Shown here one piece after another: positions 54,023-60,778 of a stretch of 64,000 nucleotides of DNA. The DNA comes from an uncultured Allorhizobium sp. Its GTDB lineage: Bacteria > Pseudomonadota > Alphaproteobacteria > Rhizobiales > Rhizobiaceae. Every line of letters begins with the position of its first letter. The stretch's first letter is position 1. The stretch covers positions 3,301,001 through 3,365,000 of the forward strand of contig OY288189.1 in assembly GCA_958439205.1 (NCBI GenBank), written 5' to 3'. The notes beneath the pieces were generated by a model that saw only the letters and a program-made list of their open reading frames with translations, made no database searches and was not told where the DNA came from. The position numbers and the translations under genes were made by a program.

Positions 54023-55351
54023 TTACTGCAGCGGGACGAAATCTTCTTCGACCGAGCCTGCGAACTGCTCGACGCCGATATTGGCCTGCAGTGCCAGCTG
54101 GGCGTCGCCGTCCTTCTGATAGATGTCGTCACGGAACTGGACGATGTTGTCGTTAGTCGACCAGGCCGAGATGTAGACGATGTAAACAGGCACTTCCTCG
54201 GCCAGCTTGATCGGGTTGTTCTGACGAGTGGTGATGACGCGCTCGATTTCCTGACGCGACCAGCCGGGGGTGTCGCTGAGCAGCCAGGTGACCAGATCGC
54301 GAACGTTCTGCACGCGGATGCAGCCTGAAGATTCGAAGCGCATCAGCTTGTTGAACAGGCCCTGCTGGGGCGTGTCATGCATGTATTCATTGTTCGGGTT
54401 GTGGAAGTTGATCTTGGTGGACGCCATGGCGTTGATCTTGCCCGGATCCTGACGGAACATCAGGTTCGGTGCCTTGGCGGCGTTCCAGTCAACCGTTTCC
54501 GGCGCCACTTCAGTACCATTGCCATCGAACAGGCGGATGCTGTTGCGCGTCAGGTAGGTCGGATCCTTGCGCATCAGCGGCACGATGTCCTTTTCGACGA
54601 TCGAGCGCGGCGCGGTCCAGTATGGATTGAGGATGACCTCGTAGATCTTGGAATTGATCATGTGGGTCGGACGATCGATACGACCGACGACGGCGGTGTT
54701 GCGCAGCGCCACGCGATCATTTTCGACGGCTTCGACGGAGGCGCCGGGAACGTTGACCATCACATAACGACGGCCGAGGTCGCCCGACATGGACTGCAGA
54801 CGGACCAGGTTGGTGTTCAGCTGGTTCAGGCGAACATCGGCGCCGACATTGAGCGCCTTGACGGTGAATTCGCCGAGCACGCCGTCTTCCGGCAGGCCAT
54901 GGCGCGCCTGGAAGCGCTTGACGGCAGCGTCGACGTAAGAATCGTAGGAATTCGAAAGACCCGCTTCACGCGGCAGGTCGCCCGAAATCATCAGGCGCTG
55001 ACGCAAGCTCTGGACGGCCGGATCCATGGCGCCGATGCGCAGCGCCGCCGGCACATTGATCGTCGGCCAGCCACCGTTTGACACGATCGTCTGGTGCTGG
55101 CTGATCGCCTGCTGCATGTACATCAGATTGCTGGCGCTGAGGATCGGCGTGTTGGACACGACGGCTGCAGCCGTGCGGGAAGCCTGGGCATCGAACTGGT
55201 CGTCCCAGTTGCCACGACGCGGCGCGTTGATGAGGTCGTTGATCGCGTCCTGCGCCACAGCCTGGCCGGCGATCGCCGCGGCACCAGCGGCAGCCACACC
55301 GCGCAGCAGCGAGCGGCGCGAAAGAGCAACAATTCCAGACGTCTTGGACAT
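54023..55351 (-). CDS. L,D-transpeptidase (YkuD domain) with N-terminal peptidoglycan-binding domain
   Basis: 442 residues from the ATG at 55351 with GGTAGGGA upstream. The N-terminus reads MSKTSGIVALSRRSLLRGVAAAGAAA, a Tat-like twin-arginine signal (SRRSLLRG). Order: PG_binding_1 (VQSLRQRLMISGDLPREAG through FQARHGLPEDGVLGEFTVKALN), then YkuD with VNVPGASVEAVENDRVALRNTAVVGRIDRPTHMI and the catalytic motif MRFESSGCIRVQNVRDLV. It makes 3-3 cross-links or attaches lipoprotein in the periplasm. The next gene upstream is an LdtR-like regulator; such pairs are known in Liberibacter and Sinorhizobium. Confidence 0.93.
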   Translation of the reverse strand: MSKTSGIVALSRRSLLRGVAAAGAAAIAGQAVAQDAINDLINAPRRGNWDDQFDAQASRTAAAVVSNTPILSASNLMYMQQAISQHQTIVSNGGWPTINVPAALRIGAMDPAVQSLRQRLMISGDLPREAGLSNSYDSYVDAAVKRFQARHGLPEDGVLGEFTVKALNVGADVRLNQLNTNLVRLQSMSGDLGRRYVMVNVPGASVEAVENDRVALRNTAVVGRIDRPTHMINSKIYEVILNPYWTAPRSIVEKDIVPLMRKDPTYLTRNSIRLFDGNGTEVAPETVDWNAAKAPNLMFRQDPGKINAMASTKINFHNPNNEYMHDTPQQGLFNKLMRFESSGCIRVQNVRDLVTWLLSDTPGWSRQEIERVITTRQNNPIKLAEEVPVYIVYISAWSTNDNIVQFRDDIYQKDGDAQLALQANIGVEQFAGSVEEDFVPLQ

Positions 55352-55578
55352 ATTCCCTACCGTTTCATCCTGAACCTGAACCAAACGCATATCGCGCCAT
55401 GGTTAACAAAGCGCCGCCACGAGGGCTGAAATATGCGCTGCGGGGTCGATCGGCGGCTGTCGAAACGCCCCCTTTTCTGCCTCCGGCGGTCCCATATCAA
55501 TATGGCCAATTCGTGTCACCAGGGGGTTGTGTCACGGGAGTGTGTAGGCCCCGGTACGTGTCGTGAGGGCCAGAACGC

Positions 55579-55614
55579 GAAAACCGGACGCTTCGGGAGA
55601 AGCATCCGGTTTCG
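55579..55614 (-). terminator. terminator after ldtR
   Basis: 14-bp stem (55581-55594 with 55599-55612) with one G-U pair on the minus strand and loop TCCC, followed by TTTT-rich sequence. It lies 37 bases past the MarR regulator stop. Confidence 0.85.
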
Positions 55615-55650
55615 AGCGGTGGATCGCTTTGGAGGTCGTCTAATGAAGCC

Positions 55651-56160
55651 TCAGAGGCGATACAGGATCTGGTCGTTCCAGAAGCGGTCGAGACGCTGCA
55701 GGAGCTTGTTCATCTGGGTGAACTCGTCGGTGCCGATGCCGCCGACCTTCTGGATCGAGCCGATGTGGCGCTCATAGAGCTTGGCAACGGTTTCGGCGAT
55801 CTCTTGGCCGGCATCCGTCAGGCTGATGCGGACCGAGCGACGGTCGACGCGCGAGCGCTGATGGTTGATGAAGCCGAGATCGACGAGCTTCTTGACGTTG
55901 TAGGAGACGTTCGAGCCCAGATAGTAACCGCGCGAGCGCAGTTCACCGGCGGTCAGTTCCGAATTGCCGATGTTGAAGAGCAGGAGTGCCTGGACGGCGT
56001 TGATGTCGGAGCGACCCTTGCGGTCGAACTCGTCCTTGATGACGTCGAGAAGGCGGCGGTGAAGACGCTCGACGAGGTGGAGGGATTCGAGGTAGAGCGA
56101 ACGGATCGCTTCTTCCTGCGGGTCGAGAGTGGCCGGCTGCGGCTTGAGCTTGGTGTTCAT
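55651..56160 (-). CDS. ldtR: MarR-family regulator LdtR
   Basis: 169 residues from the ATG at 56160 with GTGAGG upstream. The winged helix reads GNSELTAGELRSRGYYLGSNVSYNVKKLVDLGFINHQRSRVDRRSVRISLTDAGQEI, of the MarR type with the DxRxxxI wing. Length and sequence fit the LdtR group of alphaproteobacteria, which controls L,D-transpeptidase genes and osmotic tolerance; the adjacent ldt gene supports this. Its leader RNA folds over the start site, described separately. Whether it represses its own gene is not shown. Confidence 0.88.
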   Translation of the reverse strand: MNTKLKPQPATLDPQEEAIRSLYLESLHLVERLHRRLLDVIKDEFDRKGRSDINAVQALLLFNIGNSELTAGELRSRGYYLGSNVSYNVKKLVDLGFINHQRSRVDRRSVRISLTDAGQEIAETVAKLYERHIGSIQKVGGIGTDEFTQMNKLLQRLDRFWNDQILYRL

Positions 56161-56162
56161 AT

Positions 56163-56223
56163 CGGTCTGCCTCACTGTTTTGTTTGGCGGTGTTGGTTTT
56201 TTCTCCCGCCTTGGTGAGGACCG
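56163..56223 (-). promoter_or_regulatory. ldtR leader hairpin that contains the ribosome binding site
   Basis: In RNA sense, CCTCAC (56214-56219) pairs perfectly with GTGAGG (56170-56175), the ldtR ribosome binding site. CGGT/ACCG at the ends (56163-56166 and 56220-56223) adds four pairs across a 3-base bulge. GGCGG/CCGCC (56206-56210 and 56186-56190) forms an inner stem. The outer stem comes within 2 bases of the start codon. Regulatory effect is inferred. Confidence 0.55.
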
Positions 56224-56237
56224 TATCCAATGCGCAT

Positions 56238-56250
56238 AAAATTCTATTTA
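56238..56250. promoter_or_regulatory. candidate MarR-type operator upstream of ldtR
   Basis: AAAT-TCT-ATTT, a short symmetric AT-rich site in an otherwise GC-rich context, 15 bases beyond the leader hairpin. Its position near the probable promoter suggests LdtR autoregulation. Weak on sequence alone. Confidence 0.35.
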
Positions 56251-56292
56251 AAACGCAGGCTTAACAGAGGCTTACCAGAGCCTCTCCTGCGA

Positions 56293-56730
56293 TCAGGGTA
56301 AATCAACCGTTATACCCTGCTGCTTGTGTCTCCCTTCGAGCCACAACGCCAGGCGGAATACCACATAGACGACGAAGACTGCCGAATGCATGGTGACAGC
56401 GAGCGTGTTGTAGCCGAAGACATCCGGCCACACCGTGAACATCAGCATCTGCCCGCCGGCAGCAAGAAGCCACATCACCGGGCCCCAGGAGCCTGCGAGC
56501 CAGAGGCCGAGGGCTGCAACCGGAAAGACGACTGCAAGGCCCGTGGCCGCCACGCGCCAGGGTGTGGAGAGAAGGTCGAAACGACCCAGCCCATCATGGC
56601 TGTATCCGACGATCAGCGCCCAGTATTGCAGGCCGAACCAGAGGCAGGCGAGCGCTACAACGCGCAGAAACAGGACGAAAATGGCTTCCGTCAGGCTGCG
56701 AAGGGGCGTGTTGGTCGAATCAGCTTCCAT
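56293..56730 (-). CDS. four-helix membrane protein (DUF6163-like)
   Basis: 145 residues from the ATG at 56730; a 41-codon in-frame extension is Arg/Gln-rich and unsupported. Four hydrophobic helices (AIFVLFLRVVALACLWFGLQYWALIVG; VAATGLAVVFPVAALGLWLAG; WLLAAGGQMLMFTVWPDVFG; AVFVVYVVFRLALWLEG). The layout resembles DUF6163 of rhizobia. Function unknown; inner membrane. It stands upstream of ldtR on the same strand but ends 130 bases before it and is divergent from hemB. Confidence 0.7.
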   Translation of the reverse strand: MEADSTNTPLRSLTEAIFVLFLRVVALACLWFGLQYWALIVGYSHDGLGRFDLLSTPWRVAATGLAVVFPVAALGLWLAGSWGPVMWLLAAGGQMLMFTVWPDVFGYNTLAVTMHSAVFVVYVVFRLALWLEGRHKQQGITVDLP

Positions 56731-56905
56731 GGCTTGGAGGATAGGCTTGTGCCAAGGTCTCCGCCAGCTTGGCGCTCGCGCCCTCCCCTGCTGATCTTGC
56801 TCGCCCGCTGCGACGGTTTGATCGGGGAGTCTTCGCCGCCTTCCGTTTTGCAAGCTTTCGGCATCGTGCTAATCAGCAGCCGGAACACAGACGAGGATCA
56901 GGCTG

Positions 56906-57922
56906 ATGACGGACAAGACACATCTGGTAGACGCGGTTACCGGACACCGGCGCATGCGCCGCCTGCGCAAGGCCGACTGGCAGCGCCGGATGGTCCAGGA
57001 GAACCGTCTGACCGTCAACGACCTGATCTGGCCGATCTTTGTTGTGCCAGGATCGAACATCATGGACCCGATCGCCGCCATGCCCGGCGTTTTCAGGATG
57101 AGTGTCGACAAGGCTGTTGAGGCTGCAAAGGAGGCCGCCGATCTCGGGATCCCCGCACTGGCTACATTTCCGAATGTCGAAATGGAACTGCGCGATCAGA
57201 CCGGCTCGGAAGTCCTGAAGAGCAACAATCTCCTCAATCAGGTGACGGCGGCGATCAAGAAGGCGGTCCCGAACATCGGCGTGATCACCGATGTGGCGCT
57301 CGATCCCTTCACCAGCCACGGCCATGACGGCATCTTGCGGGATGGCGAGATCGTCAATGACGAGACCGTGGACCAGTTGGTGCGGGCGGCGATTGCCCAG
57401 GCCGATGCCGGGTCCGATATCATCGCGCCCTCCGACATGATGGATGGCCGCATCGGCGCGATCCGCCGGGGCCTCGATGCTGCCGGGCACCAGGATGTCG
57501 GCATCATGTCCTATGCCACCAAGTTTGCCTCCTGCTACTACGGCCCCTATCGCGAGGCTATCTCGACGAGCGGACTGCTGAAGGGTGACAAGAAGACCTA
57601 TTACATCGACCCGGCCAACAGCACGGAAGCCGTGCGGGACGCCGCCCTCGACGTCGAGGAAGGCGCCGACATGCTGATGGTGAAGCCGGGCCTGCCCTAT
57701 CTCGACATCTGCTGGCGCCTCAAGGACAGCTTCGGCCTACCCGTTTTTGCCTATCAGGTGTCAGGCGAGTACAGCCAGATCAAGGCTGCGGCGGCGAATG
57801 GCTGGATCGACGGCGAGCGGGCGATGCTCGAAACGCTGCTCTGCTTCAAGCGCGCCGGCTGCGACGGCATCCTCACCTATTTCGCACCTGAGGTGGCCCG
57901 CCTGCTCGCAAAGCAGGGCTGA
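56906..57922 (+). CDS. hemB: delta-aminolevulinic acid dehydratase (porphobilinogen synthase)
   Basis: 338 residues. The N-terminal arm MTDKTHLVDAVTGHRRMRRLRKADWQRRMVQENRLTVNDLIWPIFV is typical. Active-site lysines are visible in YATKFASCYYGPYREA and MVKPGLPYLDI. The D-x-A-L-D-P-x-T segment (VALDPFTSHGHDG) has no Cys triad, so this is the Mg/K type rather than Zn type. It condenses two ALA molecules to porphobilinogen in heme synthesis. Preceded by GAGGATCAGG. Confidence 0.97.
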   Translation: MTDKTHLVDAVTGHRRMRRLRKADWQRRMVQENRLTVNDLIWPIFVVPGSNIMDPIAAMPGVFRMSVDKAVEAAKEAADLGIPALATFPNVEMELRDQTGSEVLKSNNLLNQVTAAIKKAVPNIGVITDVALDPFTSHGHDGILRDGEIVNDETVDQLVRAAIAQADAGSDIIAPSDMMDGRIGAIRRGLDAAGHQDVGIMSYATKFASCYYGPYREAISTSGLLKGDKKTYYIDPANSTEAVRDAALDVEEGADMLMVKPGLPYLDICWRLKDSFGLPVFAYQVSGEYSQIKAAAANGWIDGERAMLETLLCFKRAGCDGILTYFAPEVARLLAKQG

Positions 57923-57991
57923 TCCTCACGGATTATTGTATTCGGCATCGGGCTCCCCATATCAGAAACACAACCGAACAAGGAGCCCGAC

Positions 57992-58450
57992 ATGAGCCTC
58001 GACAGCAACTCGTCCTATGCCGCCCCGGAGGATTGGCGTGCCTATAGCGGCGTGCTCTCGCGGCGCGTCTTTGCCTTCCTGGTCGACTATCTGTTCATCG
58101 GCCTTCTGTGGATTCCGGCGGCAGTCGTCGTGTTTTTCCTCGGCGTGCTGACCCTCGGCCTCGGCTGGCTGCTCTATCCGATCCTGTTCTTCGTGGTCGC
58201 CGGCCTCTATTTCGGCATGTCTCTGGCAGGCCCCTCGCAGGCGACGCCGGGCATGCGGATGATGGGCATCGCCATGGTCCGTCTCGACGGTCGCAAGATC
58301 GACTTCGTCACCGCGATCGCGCATCTGGCGCTGTTCTGGATCCTGAACTCTGTGCTGACACCGCTGGTGCTGCTTGCCGGCCTGTTCATCGAGCGCTCGC
58401 GTCTCGTCCATGACCTGCTCCTCGGAACGGCCGCCGCGCGCACCTACTAG
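57992..58450 (+). CDS. RDD-family membrane protein
   Basis: 152 residues with AAGGAG before the ATG. The RDD signature is near the N-terminus (YSGVLSRRVFAFLVDYLFIGLLW, with Arg and Asp), then two further hydrophobic stretches and the late GMRMMGIAMVRLDGRKIDFVTAIAHLALFWILNS and RSRLVHDLLLGTAAARTY. Members are inner-membrane proteins of uncertain role, some proposed as ion transporters. It ends at a clear terminator. Confidence 0.87.
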   Translation: MSLDSNSSYAAPEDWRAYSGVLSRRVFAFLVDYLFIGLLWIPAAVVVFFLGVLTLGLGWLLYPILFFVVAGLYFGMSLAGPSQATPGMRMMGIAMVRLDGRKIDFVTAIAHLALFWILNSVLTPLVLLAGLFIERSRLVHDLLLGTAAARTY

Positions 58451-58476
58451 GCTTCTCGGCGCTTTTCGCCCCCGAT

Positions 58477-58511
58477 ACACTCCGGCATCCAAGCCGGAGT
58501 GTTGACCTTTT
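58477..58511 (+). terminator. terminator of the RDD gene
   Basis: ACACTCCGGC / GCCGGAGTGT forms a perfect 10-bp stem with a six-base loop, then TTTTT after TGACC. It starts 27 bases after the RDD stop. Confidence 0.8.
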
Positions 58512-58570
58512 TCATTCTTGCGCCATCCTAGCTTCAACAGGACTGGCTAAAGGATTCTCTTCGGCGGCAG

Positions 58571-59332
58571 ATGAACACGCAGACATCCCCCTCCCCGCAA
58601 TTCTACCTGACGGCGCCTGCGCCTTGCCCGTATCTGGCGGGAGAATCGGAGCGGAAGGTCTTCACCCATCTTGTGGGTCCGCGTGCCACCGAAATGAACG
58701 ACCTGCTGACCCAGGGTGGTTTCCGCCGATCCCAGAACATCGCCTATAGGCCTGCCTGCGAATCTTGCCGGGCCTGCGTGTCTGTGCGGGTTCTGGTCAA
58801 CGAGTTCGAGCTCAGCCGGGGTTTCCGCCGTATCGAGGGCGTCAACAGCGACGTCATCTCGACCATCTACCCGGCTCAGCCGTCGACCGAACAGTTCTCG
58901 CTCTTCCGCCGCTATCTCGACCACCGCCACCAGAACGGCGGCATGTCGGACATGTCGGCGCTGGATTATGCGATCATGGTCGAAGACAGCCATGTCCAGA
59001 CGCGAGTCATCGAATATCGGCTGCGCACCCCCGGCGACGGGATATCGGCCCAGCCGCGCGGCGAACTGATCGCAGTCGCCCTGTCGGACCTGATGAGCGA
59101 CGGGCTCTCGATGGTCTATTCGTTCTACAATCCAGAGCTGGAGAAGCGGTCTCTCGGCACGATGATGGTGCTCGACCACATCCGCCGCGCCAAGGCGCTC
59201 GGCCTGCCGCATGTCTATCTCGGCTACTGGGTGCAGGGCTCCAAGAAGATGGGCTACAAGACCCGGTTTCAGCCGCAGGAGCATCTGATGAACCAGGGCT
59301 GGACGCGTTTTACCCCGGAAGTTGAGGGGTAA
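58571..59332 (+). CDS. bpt: aspartate/glutamate leucyltransferase (Bpt)
   Basis: 253 residues, fitting bacterial protein transferases of the Ate1-like GNAT fold. The N-terminal Cys-rich region reads [18 protein letters not shown] and [17 protein letters not shown], which has CxxC and further Cys as in the family. The central [26 protein letters not shown] and [23 protein letters not shown] follow. It attaches Leu from Leu-tRNA to N-terminal Asp or Glu for N-end-rule degradation by ClpS/ClpAP in the cytosol. Terminated before the convergent methyltransferase. Confidence 0.95.
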   Translation: MNTQTSPSPQFYLTAPAPCPYLAGESERKVFTHLVGPRATEMNDLLTQGGFRRSQNIAYRPACESCRACVSVRVLVNEFELSRGFRRIEGVNSDVISTIYPAQPSTEQFSLFRRYLDHRHQNGGMSDMSALDYAIMVEDSHVQTRVIEYRLRTPGDGISAQPRGELIAVALSDLMSDGLSMVYSFYNPELEKRSLGTMMVLDHIRRAKALGLPHVYLGYWVQGSKKMGYKTRFQPQEHLMNQGWTRFTPEVEG

Positions 59333-59376
59333 GCAGAGAAATCTCCGCCTCAGACCAGTCCCATTTTGGGACGTTC

Positions 59377-59412
59377 AGCCCTCCGCAGCGCACTTGCAGC
59401 GGAGGGCTGTTT
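59377..59412. terminator. terminator between bpt and the methyltransferase gene
   Basis: AGCCCTCCGC / GCGGAGGGCT forms a perfect 10-bp stem with a 12-base loop. It is followed by GTTTCATTT on the plus strand and also serves as the 3' boundary of the convergent gene. Confidence 0.7.
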
Positions 59413-59416
59413 CATT

Positions 59417-60460
59417 TCAGGACAGCTTGCGAATGATGCCGTAGACCACGTTCCGGTTCTCACCGAAGCGCACCGTCGCTTCAACTGGCATATCCCCGAC
59501 GCTGCCCTTGATAATCCGGAGCATGTCTTCTTCTGAACGCAGGAGCAGTGCCCAGTTCATGAAGGTTTCCATGTAGCCGTCGACCTTGATGTCCGTTGCG
59601 AAATTGGCAAACAGGAAGACGCCATTCGGCTTCAGCATGTCGAGGCAGCGCTGGGTCAGCTTCATCGACACCTTGTCATTCAGATAATCGTAGAGACCCG
59701 CTGCGTAAACGAAGTCGAACTTGCCGAAGTCGTGGCGTCCGCCAAGAATGCCGCGTACGGATCCATCGACGGCTTCAATGCATGTGCCGGCAAAGTCACG
59801 GCTGATGGAGCCTACGCTGAGCGGGTCCTGGTCGAGGGCTACCCAGCGCTTCAGGCGACCTTCCTTCAGAGCAACGGACCGATTTGCCTCACGCAGGTGG
59901 CCGGCGGCGATCGTCAGAACCTCGGCCTCGCTGCCACGGGAAGATGCAATCTGATCAACATGTTGCGTCAACAGATCTCGACGCTCGCGTACCGCGACCG
60001 ACGATGATGCGTCCTTGGTATAATCATAGAGCGCCTTCCCCAAGGGAGACGCCTCGTTGATCTTATCGGCAACGCTCGGATGGCCGTAGATGAAATCCAA
60101 CAGTTGCGCGTCCCCGGAATAACCACGCGGTTTTTCGGAAGACCACCGTGTGAAGGGATCCTCCAGGAAGTAGCGGGCCACCGGGTGTTGCTGCGCAATC
60201 GGGATCAATTGCTGCCAGACACTCGGGGAATAACGCGCCCGCAGTTCATGCAGCGACCCCGCGATGCGATGAATTATATGCCGGGGTTCCGCACCCTGCT
60301 CGAATTGCTGCATTGCGATGGCGAGTGTCAGCCCGAGCGCCGTCCGCGCCGTTTCGAGCTCTTCATTCTTCCATGTCGTACCGGGAGCTACGACATGGGC
60401 CGCAATCGATTCTGGAGTAATCAGGCTCTCGCCGTCTAAAGAAATTTCAAACTGTCTCAT
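59417..60460 (-). CDS. PhcB-like class I SAM-dependent methyltransferase
   Basis: 347 residues from the ATG at 60460 (MRQFEISLDGESLITPES). The frame is open upstream to a TTG at 60637, with another ATG at 60541, so the start is uncertain. The signature FLEDPFTRWSSEKPRGYSGDAQLLDFIYG occurs in the group containing PhcB of Ralstonia, which makes 3-hydroxypalmitate methyl ester. The class I fold is clear: VLTIAAGHLREANRS is motif I, WVALDQDPLS holds the acidic residue, and FDFVYAAGLYDYLNDKV follows. It methylates an unknown acceptor; a fatty-acid signal is inference. It is divergent from a GGDEF/EAL gene. Confidence 0.75.
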   Translation of the reverse strand: MRQFEISLDGESLITPESIAAHVVAPGTTWKNEELETARTALGLTLAIAMQQFEQGAEPRHIIHRIAGSLHELRARYSPSVWQQLIPIAQQHPVARYFLEDPFTRWSSEKPRGYSGDAQLLDFIYGHPSVADKINEASPLGKALYDYTKDASSSVAVRERRDLLTQHVDQIASSRGSEAEVLTIAAGHLREANRSVALKEGRLKRWVALDQDPLSVGSISRDFAGTCIEAVDGSVRGILGGRHDFGKFDFVYAAGLYDYLNDKVSMKLTQRCLDMLKPNGVFLFANFATDIKVDGYMETFMNWALLLRSEEDMLRIIKGSVGDMPVEATVRFGENRNVVYGIIRKLS

Positions 60461-60778
60461 ACGCCGCACCACCGTGAAGAACGATAACCTCGTTAATACT
60501 TCAGTTACCATATGTGCAGATGTGAGATCGCGCGACTCCATTTGGTAACTTTTGAGGAGTTTGGTTAACAGCGCGAATGTCCGAGCTCCAGCAGGTTCGG
60601 GGATGAGCCCGGAGACTTGAAAATCCGGACGCGACAATGTCAGTCGGGTCTTTCGCAGGTGCGAGAGCGCTCCCGGTTGTTAGAGAAAGTACATGGTGGA
60701 TAATGGCTGAGAGACGGATCGACGAGCCGGCCAGGCATGTTCCTGATCGCGAGGCTGTGGAGACCGATGGGACCGATC
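60461..60778. promoter_or_regulatory. divergent regulatory region with a spaced inverted repeat
   Basis: 318 bases between the PhcB-like and GGDEF/EAL genes. AGTTACCA (60503-60510) and TGGTAACT (60543-60550) are exact reverse complements 32 bases apart. The region is less GC-rich than the flanks. If the methyltransferase starts at 60460, this is an operator-like site in its promoter. No known regulator is matched. Confidence 0.4.
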
